Source of the DNA: an uncultured Pelagibacteraceae bacterium
GTDB taxonomy: Bacteria > Pseudomonadota > Alphaproteobacteria > Pelagibacterales > Pelagibacteraceae
Assembly: GCA_902587515.1 (NCBI GenBank)
Contig: CACILM010000001.1
Location: forward strand, 62,001-126,000
Length of the DNA: 64,000 bases
Direction of reading: 5' to 3'
The notes under the pieces were generated by a model, which was not told the origin of the DNA, made no database searches, and worked only from the letters and a program-made list of their open reading frames with translations. Below are positions 45,470 to 53,286 of this stretch, piece after piece. How positions within the stretch are numbered: position 1 is the stretch's first letter; each line of letters opens with the position of its first letter. The translations under genes were made by a program, and so were the position numbers.

Positions 45470-45805
45470 TTAAATCTGATCTATTTTTGCTGCCAGAATG
45501 AAATCGCTTTCAGCCAAACCTTTGATAGCGTGTGTGAAGATCTTTATATTGCAATAACCCCAGCCAAAAGAAATATCAGGATGATGGTTCTCTTTCTCAG
45601 CTATTTCACCTACTTTATTTATAAAATTGTGGCTTTCAGTAAAATTTTTAAATTTAAAATTTTTTTTTAGGTAAAAGCTTTTATCATCATTACTTTTCAC
45701 GTCCCAACCATCTACTTTTTTTAAATATTTATGTATTTCGCTTTTATCAAAGGGAGGAATATTTCCCTCACAAGGAATACATTTTTTTTTTGCTAAATCA
45801 CTCAT
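45470..45805 (-). CDS. phhB: Pterin-4a-carbinolamine dehydratase
   Basis: 111 residues. An N-terminal CIPCEGNIPPF leads into the PCD fold; the active-site stretch KENHHPDISFGWGYCNIKIFTHAIKGL contains the paired histidines. It recycles the pterin cofactor of aromatic amino acid hydroxylases; a hydroxylase gene is not in this window. It starts 5 nt downstream of the tRNA-Gly, on the same strand. Confidence 0.93.
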   Translation of the reverse strand: MSDLAKKKCIPCEGNIPPFDKSEIHKYLKKVDGWDVKSNDDKSFYLKKNFKFKNFTESHNFINKVGEIAEKENHHPDISFGWGYCNIKIFTHAIKGLAESDFILAAKIDQI

Positions 45806-45809
45806 AATT

Positions 45810-45884
45810 TGGAGCGGGCAAAGGGACTTGAACCCTCGACCTTCTCGTTGGCAACGAGACGCTCTACCACTGAGCTATGCCCGC
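45810..45884 (-). tRNA. tRNA-Gly(GCC)
   Basis: On the minus strand: acceptor GCGGGCA pairs with TGCCCGC, D-arm AGCTCAGTGGTAGAGC, anticodon arm CTCGT-TGCCAAC-GAG with anticodon GCC, T-arm GAGGG-TTCAAGT-CCC, discriminator T and a genome-encoded CCA (45810-45812). The 5' half is repeated perfectly at 47089-47128. No strong promoter is visible in the 60 nt upstream of this copy. Confidence 0.97.
45845..45884. repeat. Left 40-bp direct repeat (5' half of tRNA-Gly), putative att site
   Basis: These 40 bp are identical to 47089-47128. The repeat spans the tRNA 5' end through the anticodon loop and part of the 3' anticodon stem; identity stops sharply at both ends. It bounds the left side of a ~1.24-kb segment holding only the DUF4268 gene, as expected for an integration core site in a tRNA gene. 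Confidence 0.85.
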
Positions 45885-46056
45885 TTGTTCTATTATTGTT
45901 GAAAGTATTAGCTTTTTAAAAATTAAGCAAGGGGCAATATTGGTAAAATTTGCAGCAAACTGTGTCGTGAGTGAGTCGAAATTTTATCTAAAAAAGTAAT
46001 TTAAAATTTATAAGAAGTTCTCTAAAATAAATCTTTCAAAGATATAGAATGCACTT

Positions 46057-47010
46057 ATGAAAAAAAATTTAGGACGTCTAGAAAAAGTAGAATTAAGAGA
46101 CATATGGGAAAAGGAAGATAAGCATTTCACCCCTTGGTTAGCCAAAGAGGAAAATATTGAATTATTAGGTGAAACTATTGGTATGACACTAGTTGTTGAG
46201 GCGCAAGAAAAAGACGTTGGTCCTTTTAAAGCTGATATTTTATGCAAAGACTATGCTACTAACAATATGGTTCTTATTGAAAACCAATTAGAAAAAACTG
46301 ATCACAAACATTTAGGGCAATTACTAACTTACGCAACTGGCTTAAAAGCAGTCACAATAATTTGGATTGCCTCAGAATTTAATGACGAACATAGAGCAAC
46401 ATTAGATTGGTTAAATGATATTACTGATGAAAAATTTAATTTTTTTGGAGTTATTGTTGAGCTATATAAAATTGGTGAGTCAAATATTGCTCCAAATTTT
46501 AAGATTATTAGTAAACCAAATAATTGGTCTAAGAGAGTATCTTCAGCCAAATCTAAAATGCAAAATGAAGAGCTTGGAGAAACAAAATTATTACAAATGA
46601 AATTTTGGAGTGCACTTAACGATAAAATAAACCAAATTGAAAATAGCCCTGTTAAACCACAAAAACCTACAGCAAAGCATTGGCACACTTTTTCGACAGG
46701 TAAAAGTGGGGTTAACTTAAACTTAACGTTCAATACTAAAACCGAAAAATTAGGTATAGAAATTTATATTATAAATGACAAAGAAATTTTTGATGAGCTC
46801 GAACGAGATAAAGAAGAAATAGAGAAAAAACTTAATGTCAAATTAAGTTGGCAACCGCTTCCTAATAGATCTGCATCAAGGATAAAGCTATACAGGGAAA
46901 ATTCAATTTTGCATGAAGAAAGCAAATGGAAGGAGTATATAGATTGGTCCGTAGAGATGTTGGAAAAATTCCACATAGTATTTTCTTCAAAACTCAAAGC
47001 GATAGATTAA
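46057..47010 (+). CDS. DUF4268 protein with PD-(D/E)XK nuclease-like N-terminus
   Basis: 317 residues. The N-terminal part shows GPFKADILC (Asp60), VLIENQ (Glu75, Gln77) and TDHKHLGQLLTYATGL, the pattern of a PD-(D/E)XK-fold domain with Gln in place of the usual Lys. The C-terminal part (~170-315) fits DUF4268. It is the only gene between the two tRNA-Gly repeats. Related proteins occur in variable islands and near restriction genes, so nucleic-acid defence is possible but unproven. Upstream, TATAGAAT could serve as a -10 box. Confidence 0.8.
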   Translation: MKKNLGRLEKVELRDIWEKEDKHFTPWLAKEENIELLGETIGMTLVVEAQEKDVGPFKADILCKDYATNNMVLIENQLEKTDHKHLGQLLTYATGLKAVTIIWIASEFNDEHRATLDWLNDITDEKFNFFGVIVELYKIGESNIAPNFKIISKPNNWSKRVSSAKSKMQNEELGETKLLQMKFWSALNDKINQIENSPVKPQKPTAKHWHTFSTGKSGVNLNLTFNTKTEKLGIEIYIINDKEIFDELERDKEEIEKKLNVKLSWQPLPNRSASRIKLYRENSILHEESKWKEYIDWSVEMLEKFHIVFSSKLKAID

Positions 47011-47045
47011 TTGTAGCGACAGTGTGTCGAAAACAGAGGTCGTTT

Positions 47046-47128
47046 AAAAAAGGTTAGAAGAACCGCAGGAAATAAACCAAGGACTACGTCGTTGGCAACG
47101 AGACGCTCTACCACTGAGCTATGCCCGC
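47046..47128 (-). pseudogene. Truncated tRNA-Gly (5' half) with possible terminator
   Basis: 47089-47128 carries the tRNA-Gly 5' half. Beyond it the sequence keeps only scattered matches to the tRNA 3' half (GTC, GGTT, TCC in register) and cannot form a T-arm. On the minus strand a short GGTT-CTTCT-AACC hairpin with six T (47064-47046) follows. With the promoter upstream this could make an ~85-nt transcript, but no functional tRNA. Confidence 0.6.
47089..47128. repeat. Right 40-bp direct repeat, putative att site
   Basis: Perfect copy of 45845-45884 (see the left repeat). It marks the right boundary of the segment; beyond it the sequence is the apparent ancestral upstream region of tRNA-Gly, with its promoter. 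Confidence 0.85.
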
Positions 47129-47137
47129 AATATTTAA

Positions 47138-47167
47138 AGTATAATATATGGTCTCCAAAGCGGTCAA
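47138..47167 (-). promoter_or_regulatory. Strong sigma70-type promoter reading into the truncated tRNA
   Basis: On the minus strand TTGACC (47167-47162), an 18-nt spacer, and TATACT (47143-47138). The -10 box ends 9 nt before the tRNA 5' end, so transcription should start about 2-4 nt upstream of it. This is the best promoter in the region and most likely the original tRNA-Gly promoter. Confidence 0.7.
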
Positions 47168-47219
47168 CCTAAATAAAATGTCGCTATCAGTAAAATGAAT
47201 TTTTTATTATAATAACCTT

Positions 47220-47837
47220 ATGAAAACATTTCCTAACACTATTCCAATTTTCCCATTAAGTGGGGTAATTTATTTTCCCAAAACAAATCTTCCTTTAAAT
47301 ATATTTGAGCAAAGGTATAAAGATCTTGTCAATGATACATATAACAAAGATAAACTAATGGGTATGGTTCAGTCACAAAAAAATGGAAATGAAGTTTATA
47401 AAGTTGGATGTTTGGGAAAAATCAGTGATTTACAAAAAAGTCAGGATGGTAGAATTCTAATAAACCTTACAGGAATAACACGATTTAATATTATTAAGGA
47501 AATCAAAAACAATAAATTATATAGAGAGTTTAACGTAGATTACAAAAATTTTGACTTAGATTTAAAAAGTTTGTCAGAGGATCATGGTGTTGAGGATCTT
47601 ATGGATAAAGCGAAAGTTTTTTTTAAAAAGAATGGATTGCTATTAAATTGGAGGGAATTTGAAAAGATGGATAAGATTCAAAAAATTAATACATTATCTA
47701 TGATTTCACCCGTAACAAATGAGGAGAAACAAAAATTATTAGAGGCTCTGACTATAAAGGATAAAATACAAACTTTAGAAAAAATAATCAGTTTTTATCT
47801 ACATGATGTAAGTTTTAATAACCAAACAGTCCAATAA
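47220..47837 (+). CDS. LON substrate-binding-domain protein
   Basis: 205 residues with the Lon N-terminal domain only: IPIFPLSGVIYFPKTNLPLNIFEQRY, MGMVQ, VGCLGKI, and ILINLTGITRFNI. No AAA+ or protease domain. Stand-alone forms are common in alphaproteobacteria and their function is unclear; an adaptor role in proteolysis is possible. Convergent with rho (4-nt gap). Confidence 0.9.
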   Translation: MKTFPNTIPIFPLSGVIYFPKTNLPLNIFEQRYKDLVNDTYNKDKLMGMVQSQKNGNEVYKVGCLGKISDLQKSQDGRILINLTGITRFNIIKEIKNNKLYREFNVDYKNFDLDLKSLSEDHGVEDLMDKAKVFFKKNGLLLNWREFEKMDKIQKINTLSMISPVTNEEKQKLLEALTIKDKIQTLEKIISFYLHDVSFNNQTVQ

Positions 47838-47841
47838 ATTA

Positions 47842-49116
47842 TTAATTTGCTGATTTATTCATTGAGTCAAAAAAGTCAGAATTATTTTTTGTGTTTTTTA
47901 ACTTAGATATAAGAAATTCTATTCCATCCATAGTTCCCATTGGACTTATAATTCTTCTAAGAACATTCATTTTAGAAAGTTCATCTTTTGCAAATAGTAA
48001 TTCTTCTCTTCTTGTCCCAGACCTTGTGATATCAAGCGCTGGGTAAATTCTTTTATCTGCTACTTTTCTATCCAAAATTAATTCTGAGTTTCCTGTTCCT
48101 TTAAATTCTTCAAAAATAACTTCATCCATTCTACTTCCAGTATCTATTAATGCTGTTGAAATAATTGTTAATGAGCCGCCTTCCTCGACGTTTCTTGCAG
48201 CTCCGAAAAATCTTTTGGGACGCTGCAGAGCGTTAGCGTCTACACCCCCTGTTAGTACTTTACCAGAGCTTGGGATAACGGCGTTATAAGCTCTCCCCAA
48301 TCTAGTAATTGAGTCCAATAAAATTACAACATCTTTTTTGTGTTCCACTAATCTTTTTGCTTTTTCGATAACCATCTCAGCAACAGCCACGTGCCTAGAT
48401 GCTGGTTCATCAAAAGTTGATGCTACAACCTCGCCTTTAACAGATCTTTGCATATCAGTTACTTCTTCAGGTCTCTCATCAATTAACAGTACCATCAAAT
48501 AACACTCTGGGTGATTAGCGGTTATAGATTGAGCAATATTTTGAAGAATAATTGTTTTTCCTGCTCTTGGCGGTGAAACTATTAAAGACCTTTGTCCTTT
48601 TCCGATTGGACTTACTAAATCAATAAGTCTAGCTGTATTGTCAGGTTTCTTCTCAATTTTATTCGTTTCAACTTCTAACTTAATTCTTTCGTTAGGATAG
48701 AGAGGTGTTAAATTATCAAAAGCAATTTTATTTTTTCCTTTTTCTGGATCATCAAAATTAATCTTATTTACCTTTAACAAAGCAAAATATCTTTCTGCAT
48801 CTTTTGGCCCTCTTATTTCTCCCTCTACAGAATCACCAGTCCGTAATCCGAATCTTCTTATTTGACTTGGGCTAACATAAATATCGTCTGGACCCGGAAG
48901 ATAATTAGACTCTATTGCTCTTAAAAAACCAAATCCATCCTGCAATACCTCAAGAACACCAGTAGCTGTAATTTGCTCGTTTTTTTCTGCAAGTTTTTTA
49001 AGTATCGCGAAAAGTATTTCTTGTTTTCTTAAAGTGCTTGGATTTTCTATACCTAACTTTTCAGCTTCGCTAATAAGTTCTGCAGGGTTTTTTTGCTTCA
49101 ATTCTTGTAAGTTCAT
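47842..49116 (-). CDS. rho: Transcription termination factor Rho
   Basis: 424-residue hexameric RNA helicase. N-terminal three-helix domain, cold-shock RNA-binding domain ([33 protein letters not shown]), Walker [10 protein letters not shown] (181-189), [14 protein letters not shown], and the Q-loop and R-loop region [25 protein letters not shown]. The hemE-hemH-rho neighbourhood flanks the origin in many alphaproteobacteria. Confidence 0.98.
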   Translation of the reverse strand: MNLQELKQKNPAELISEAEKLGIENPSTLRKQEILFAILKKLAEKNEQITATGVLEVLQDGFGFLRAIESNYLPGPDDIYVSPSQIRRFGLRTGDSVEGEIRGPKDAERYFALLKVNKINFDDPEKGKNKIAFDNLTPLYPNERIKLEVETNKIEKKPDNTARLIDLVSPIGKGQRSLIVSPPRAGKTIILQNIAQSITANHPECYLMVLLIDERPEEVTDMQRSVKGEVVASTFDEPASRHVAVAEMVIEKAKRLVEHKKDVVILLDSITRLGRAYNAVIPSSGKVLTGGVDANALQRPKRFFGAARNVEEGGSLTIISTALIDTGSRMDEVIFEEFKGTGNSELILDRKVADKRIYPALDITRSGTRREELLFAKDELSKMNVLRRIISPMGTMDGIEFLISKLKNTKNNSDFFDSMNKSAN

Positions 49117-49183
49117 GTGATTTTTATCGATTTAAGGAATGTAATAAAAATATATGTCTTTTTTTAAAAAATTCAACCCCTAA

Positions 49184-49615
49184 TTATATCGGTTTGAATA
49201 TTGCAACAAATATGACCACAATTAGTAAAATTGTTGGTATTTCATTGTATATTCTAAAAAATTTAGACGATTTATGATTGTTGTCAGAAGCGAAATCATT
49301 GAGATATTTTCCTAAAGTGAAATGATAATAAGTTAAGAGTATAACTGCAAAGATCTTAATTTGCATCCAAAGCTCACTAAATACCGAAAATCCGATACTA
49401 TGTAGAAGTAATATACCAAAAAGCCAAGAAAGTAGCATTGCGGGCATCATAATGAAGTTATAGAGTTTTCGTTCCATGGTCTTAAAAACTTTTTTTTGTG
49501 ACTCATGGTCAGCTTCGCTGTGATAAACAAATATCCTGGGTAAATATAATAATCCTGCCATCCACGAAATAATTGCTACTAAATGAAGTGATTTATAGAG
49601 TAAATAAAAGTTCAT
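49184..49615 (-). CDS. hemJ: Protoporphyrinogen IX oxidase HemJ
   Basis: 143 residues, four to five helices: LLYKSLHLVAIISWMAGLLYLPRIFVYH carries the conserved His, and the LYNFIMMPAMLLSW and KYLNDFA segments follow. I use the ATG at 49615, 1 nt past the hemH stop, rather than six codons upstream. HemJ is the usual oxidase in alphaproteobacteria lacking HemG/HemY. It fits between ferrochelatase and rho. Confidence 0.92.
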   Translation of the reverse strand: MNFYLLYKSLHLVAIISWMAGLLYLPRIFVYHSEADHESQKKVFKTMERKLYNFIMMPAMLLSWLFGILLLHSIGFSVFSELWMQIKIFAVILLTYYHFTLGKYLNDFASDNNHKSSKFFRIYNEIPTILLIVVIFVAIFKPI

Positions 49616-49616
49616 T

Positions 49617-50609
49617 TTATAGATATTTGCCAATCAATTTCTCAAATAATTTAATGTGGTCAGAATTATCATTTAAGCAAGGTATTAGATCAAAGTTTTC
49701 ACCTCCTTTTTCAATAAAACTCTCTCTGCCCTGAATATTAATTTCTTCTAAAGTTTCAACACAGTCTGATGCGAAACCAGGGCAAATCACCAATAAATTT
49801 TTAACACCTTTTTCTGGCAAAGTTTCTAAAGTTTTGTCTGTGTATGGAGTAAGCCATTCTTGAGGTCCAAATCTTGATTGGAAAGTTGTTTGAATTTCTA
49901 TTTTATTGAACTTTTCTTTAATTAGTCTTGTAGTTTTATGACAATAACAATGATAAGGATCGCCCTTATCAAAATAAGATTTGGGTATTCCATGATAAGA
50001 CGAAATAATTAAATCTGGCTTCCAGTTTATTTCTTTAACTTTTCTTTCAATGCTATTTACGAGCGCGTCAATATACAATGGTTCGCTTTCATAATGAGGA
50101 ATAATTTGCAGACTTGGTTGCCATCTCATTCTCATTAAAGATCTGTAAACTTCGTCACAAACTGTTGCGGTTGTTGCTGCAGCGTACTGTGGATATAAAG
50201 GTAAAATAATTATATTTTCGCATCCGTTTTCTTTAAGATTGTTTAACCTTGATTTAATACTTGGATTTCCGTATCTCATGGCATAGTCTACTATAATTTT
50301 ATCGCTATCTATTTTTCTTCTAAGTTCATCTGCTTGACGTTTCGTAAAGTATAATAATGGTGACTCATCACTTTCTTTTCTCCAAATTTGCTTATATGCG
50401 TGAGCAGTTTTCGATGGCCTAAAAGTTAAGATGATCAAATTTAATATTATCTGCCAAATTATAGGGTTAACTTCTATTACTCTTCTATCAGATAAAAATT
50501 CTTTTAAGTACTTTCTAATATCCCACCAGTTTGTTGAGTCTGGTGTTCCAAGATTAATTATAAGTACGCCTGTTTTACCAAATTTTATTTTTGGATGATC
50601 TTCATTCAT
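49617..50609 (-). CDS. hemH: Ferrochelatase
   Basis: 330 residues. It inserts Fe2+ into protoporphyrin IX. GVLIINLGTPDS at the start, AMRYGNPSI, LPLYPQYAAATTATV, SSYHGIPKSYFDKGDPYHCYCHKT (metal-site His) and CPGFASDCVETLEEI are family motifs. It overlaps hemE by 8 nt. Confidence 0.97.
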   Translation of the reverse strand: MNEDHPKIKFGKTGVLIINLGTPDSTNWWDIRKYLKEFLSDRRVIEVNPIIWQIILNLIILTFRPSKTAHAYKQIWRKESDESPLLYFTKRQADELRRKIDSDKIIVDYAMRYGNPSIKSRLNNLKENGCENIIILPLYPQYAAATTATVCDEVYRSLMRMRWQPSLQIIPHYESEPLYIDALVNSIERKVKEINWKPDLIISSYHGIPKSYFDKGDPYHCYCHKTTRLIKEKFNKIEIQTTFQSRFGPQEWLTPYTDKTLETLPEKGVKNLLVICPGFASDCVETLEEINIQGRESFIEKGGENFDLIPCLNDNSDHIKLFEKLIGKYL

Positions 50610-51612
50610 TATAATTCCTATAAAAATCGACTAACAATTTTACTTTATCAGGATCTGTTTCTGGAAGTAAACCGTGTCCAAGATTAAAAACATATGGAAT
50701 ATCTTTAAAAGTTTTTATGTATTTCGTCGCTGCCTTCAAAATATCTTCATCAGTTCTAAGAAGTATATTTGGATTAAGTCCCCCTTGAAGAACAACATCT
50801 TTAAGTTTATTTTTAGCCCATTGAGGATCTAAATCGGCATCTAAATTAATTCCATTTGGTTTAACAAAATTATTAAAGACTTCATAATTATCTTTTAAAC
50901 CTTTAGGAAAACAAATGGTCACTATTTTTTTACTTTTACAAAAATCGACTATTTTTTTGTTTGGAATATAACAAAGGTCTTTAACATCATTTTCTGGTAT
51001 TATGCCAGCCCAGGAGTCAAATATTTGAACCACATCTGCTCCTGCATTTATCTGATTTTCTATATGAACACATAGATAATCGTTTAACTCTATAAGTGTT
51101 TGATAAATTTGTGTTTTAAAATTATTATATTTATCTAAATCTAACTTATTATCGTCTTTTTTTAATCCAAACATATAAATTAAAAGAGTCCATGGTGCCC
51201 CAATAAAACAAATTAATGATTTATTTTTTTCTAACCTTTTTCTTGTTATTTCAATGGCTTTGTAAACTGGACTTAACTTTTGAGAAAATTTTTCTTTATT
51301 GTTTTTTATCAAATTCTTTATATTTAACTCACTTAACTTTGGTCCTTTATCTTTTATAAAAGTTATGTTTTGTCCTAAAGCATAAGGTGTCATCAAAATA
51401 TCAGAAAAAATTATTGCTGCATCTAGGTTAAATCTTTTAATTGGTTGTAATGTAATTTCTGAACTTAAGTCACTGTTTAAACAAAGTTTAATAAAATCTT
51501 TATTTTTTTTTCTAATTTTTTTAAACTCTGGTAGGTAACGTCCTGCTTGTCTCATAAACCAAATTGATTTACAAGAATTTTTACTTAGTAAAATAGTTTT
51601 TAAATTAATCAT
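50602..51612 (-). CDS. hemE: Uroporphyrinogen decarboxylase
   Basis: 336 residues. SIWFMRQAGRYLPE at the N-terminus, AIIFSDILMTPYALG, CFIGAPWTLLIYM, QIFDSWAG and NLGHGLLPETDPD identify HemE. It is the first leftward gene from the putative origin. hemE-hemH-hemJ form the haem-synthesis end of a minus-strand run. Confidence 0.97.
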   Translation of the reverse strand: MINLKTILLSKNSCKSIWFMRQAGRYLPEFKKIRKKNKDFIKLCLNSDLSSEITLQPIKRFNLDAAIIFSDILMTPYALGQNITFIKDKGPKLSELNIKNLIKNNKEKFSQKLSPVYKAIEITRKRLEKNKSLICFIGAPWTLLIYMFGLKKDDNKLDLDKYNNFKTQIYQTLIELNDYLCVHIENQINAGADVVQIFDSWAGIIPENDVKDLCYIPNKKIVDFCKSKKIVTICFPKGLKDNYEVFNNFVKPNGINLDADLDPQWAKNKLKDVVLQGGLNPNILLRTDEDILKAATKYIKTFKDIPYVFNLGHGLLPETDPDKVKLLVDFYRNYNE

Positions 51613-51663
51613 TTCTAAATAATAGTTTTTTTAAAACGTTGTTCTTGTATTAGGTCCTGTTTA

Positions 51664-51699
51664 TTATCCATATAACTTTTTATACATATCTTATACATG
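51664..51699 (+). promoter_or_regulatory. Cluster of three DnaA-box-like nonamers
   Basis: TTATCCATA (51664-51672), TTATACATA (51680-51688) and TTATACATG (51691-51699) are same-strand and closely spaced. All share an A-T change at the eighth base relative to TTATNCACA; the third also differs at the last base. Same-direction clustering is typical of DnaA loading regions. Confidence 0.6.
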
Positions 51700-51795
51700 A
51701 GCAAGTTAACAATTTTTGCTTAAAAACCTTTATTTGATGACTTTATTAATCTTATAAACATTAGTAAAACAACATTATCAACATCGAACTAATTG

Positions 51796-51810
51796 TTAAA
51801 ATAGTGTTAA
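51796..51810. promoter_or_regulatory. TTAA-N7-TTAA (CtrA-type) site in the origin
   Basis: TTAA-AATAGTG-TTAA matches the full consensus spacing of the alphaproteobacterial cell-cycle regulator CtrA, which silences the Caulobacter origin. In such A+T-rich DNA the match can arise by chance, and whether this organism encodes CtrA cannot be seen here. Confidence 0.35.
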
Positions 51811-51819
51811 TTAATGTTA

Positions 51820-51833
51820 GCTTTTTAAAAAGC
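51820..51833. repeat. 14-bp perfect palindrome in the origin
   Basis: GCTTTTTAAAAAGC is fully self-complementary. It may be a hairpin or cruciform in the unwinding region, or part of the ppsR leader; no T-run follows, so it is not a terminator. Confidence 0.5.
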
Positions 51834-51886
51834 ATTTTTGTAACAAACGAAGAAAAGCAATTTACTATTAATTTATTAACAACTTT

Positions 51887-52705
51887 ATGAACGAAAAATA
51901 CAATGTATATCTTGTGTCTGACTCTACAGGTGAAACTCTAGATAGAATATTCCTTTCTCTTAAGTCGCAATTTGAAAATTTTGAATACAACAAAAAAGAG
52001 TTTGCTTTCGTGAGAACAGAGCAGCAAATTGACAAAATTATTAAGGAATGTAATGAGGTAGAAAATTCATTAATTCTATATACTATTGTTGAGACAAAAC
52101 TAGCTAAGTATATTTCAAATCAGAGCCAGAAACACAATGTACCCTGTTTTGGTATTCTAGGAAATTTGATTTTAAGTTTTTCTAAATTATTAAATCAAAA
52201 AGCTATCCATAAACCAAGCGCGCAGCATGTTTTAGATGATGATTATTACAAAAGAATAGAGGCTATACAATTTACAATGTCACATGATGATGGAAAAAAA
52301 GTTGACGATATTGATAGTGCAGATATTATTTTATTAGGTGTTAGTAGAACTAGCAAAACCCCTACGTCTATTTATTTAGCTAATAGAGGATTTAAAACAA
52401 TCAATATTCCTTTGGTCTTGGAGCAGAAAGTACCAGAGAATCTTACAAAAAATAAATCAGCATGTATCATAGGATTAGTAGCTGACCCAGAGAGATTGGC
52501 TGATATTAGACGGAATAGAGTAGCTATAATGAAAGACCCAAAATTAAAAGATTATACCAACTTAGATTTTATTAGAAAAGAGGTAAGTGACTCAAAAATC
52601 TTATTTAAAAAAAATAATTGGCCAATTATAGACGTTACAAGGAGATCAGTAGAAGAAACAGCAGCTTCAATTTTAAAAATAATAGAAATTAAAAAACATA
52701 GATGA
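51887..52705 (+). CDS. ppsR: Bifunctional kinase/phosphatase regulating PEP synthase or PPDK
   Basis: 272 residues of the DUF299 family. NVYLVSDSTGETLD at the start and the nucleotide-binding GVSRTSKTPTSIYLANRG are hallmarks. It reversibly phosphorylates pyruvate phosphate dikinase or PEP synthase using ADP. It is the first rightward gene from the putative origin and overlaps maf by 4 nt. Confidence 0.95.
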   Translation: MNEKYNVYLVSDSTGETLDRIFLSLKSQFENFEYNKKEFAFVRTEQQIDKIIKECNEVENSLILYTIVETKLAKYISNQSQKHNVPCFGILGNLILSFSKLLNQKAIHKPSAQHVLDDDYYKRIEAIQFTMSHDDGKKVDDIDSADIILLGVSRTSKTPTSIYLANRGFKTINIPLVLEQKVPENLTKNKSACIIGLVADPERLADIRRNRVAIMKDPKLKDYTNLDFIRKEVSDSKILFKKNNWPIIDVTRRSVEETAASILKIIEIKKHR

Positions 52706-53286
52706 AAATTATATTAGCGTCGAAAAGCGGGGTAAGAAAAAAAATACTTGATAAATATAAAATAGATTGTGAAGTAGTAGTATCTAATGTAGACGAAGAT
52801 GAGGTAAAAAATTCGTTATTGGATGAGGGAGCGGACCCAAGAATAATATCAAAAAATTTAGCTGAAATAAAATCAGTTAAAGTAAGCACTAAGTATCCCG
52901 ATAGACTAGTACTGGGAGCAGACAGTGTTATTTCACTTGATAATGAATTGATAAATAAGCCAAAATCTAGAGACGAAGCACTCAAAATACTTAAAAAACT
53001 GAATGATTCAGTTCACTTTTTAATAAGTTCAGTTTGTATTTCAAAAAATGGTTCAATGATTTGGAATCATACCGATTCTTCCGAGCTAAGAATGAAAAAT
53101 TTTACAGAGGAAAAACTTAAAGAATATCTTGACAAAATAAGCACAGAAACTTTACTTGCTTATGGTGTTTATCAAATTGAGGCAAATGGGTTGGAATTAT
53201 TTGAATATATTAAAGGTGACATGGAATCAATTATGGGTTTGCCTGTAAAAGATATTATAAACTACATTAAACAGTATAAAAAATGA
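52702..53286 (+). CDS. maf: Maf-family nucleotide pyrophosphatase
   Basis: 194 residues: IILASKSGVRKKIL (substrate-loop), VSNVDEDEV, and VLGADSVISLDNELINKPKS with the catalytic Asp. Maf proteins hydrolyse non-canonical NTPs and can delay septation. 4-nt overlaps with ppsR and aroE place it in one operon. Confidence 0.95.
   Translation: MKIILASKSGVRKKILDKYKIDCEVVVSNVDEDEVKNSLLDEGADPRIISKNLAEIKSVKVSTKYPDRLVLGADSVISLDNELINKPKSRDEALKILKKLNDSVHFLISSVCISKNGSMIWNHTDSSELRMKNFTEEKLKEYLDKISTETLLAYGVYQIEANGLELFEYIKGDMESIMGLPVKDIINYIKQYKK

Larger units (their letters stand above)
51613..51886. other. Putative chromosomal replication origin (oriC)
   Basis: This 274-nt spacer, the longest in the window, lies between hemE and ppsR, the known origin location in Rickettsia and Caulobacter. 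It is extremely A+T-rich. It holds DnaA-box-like nonamers TTATCCATA (51664), TTATACATA (51680), TTATACATG (51691), TTATAAACA (51752), TTATCAACA (51775) and TTATTAACA (51873), each one or two bases from TTATNCACA, plus a TTAA-N7-TTAA site and a 14-bp palindrome. Genes diverge from it on both sides. Confidence 0.85.

Noticed and set aside
46329-46733. 134-codon open frame antisense to the DUF4268 gene
   Set aside because: The plus-strand frame shows conserved domains; the antisense frame has none.
45885-47088. Integrase or transposase remnant in the tRNA island
   Set aside because: I found no tyrosine-recombinase or DDE-type motifs in any frame outside the DUF4268 gene.
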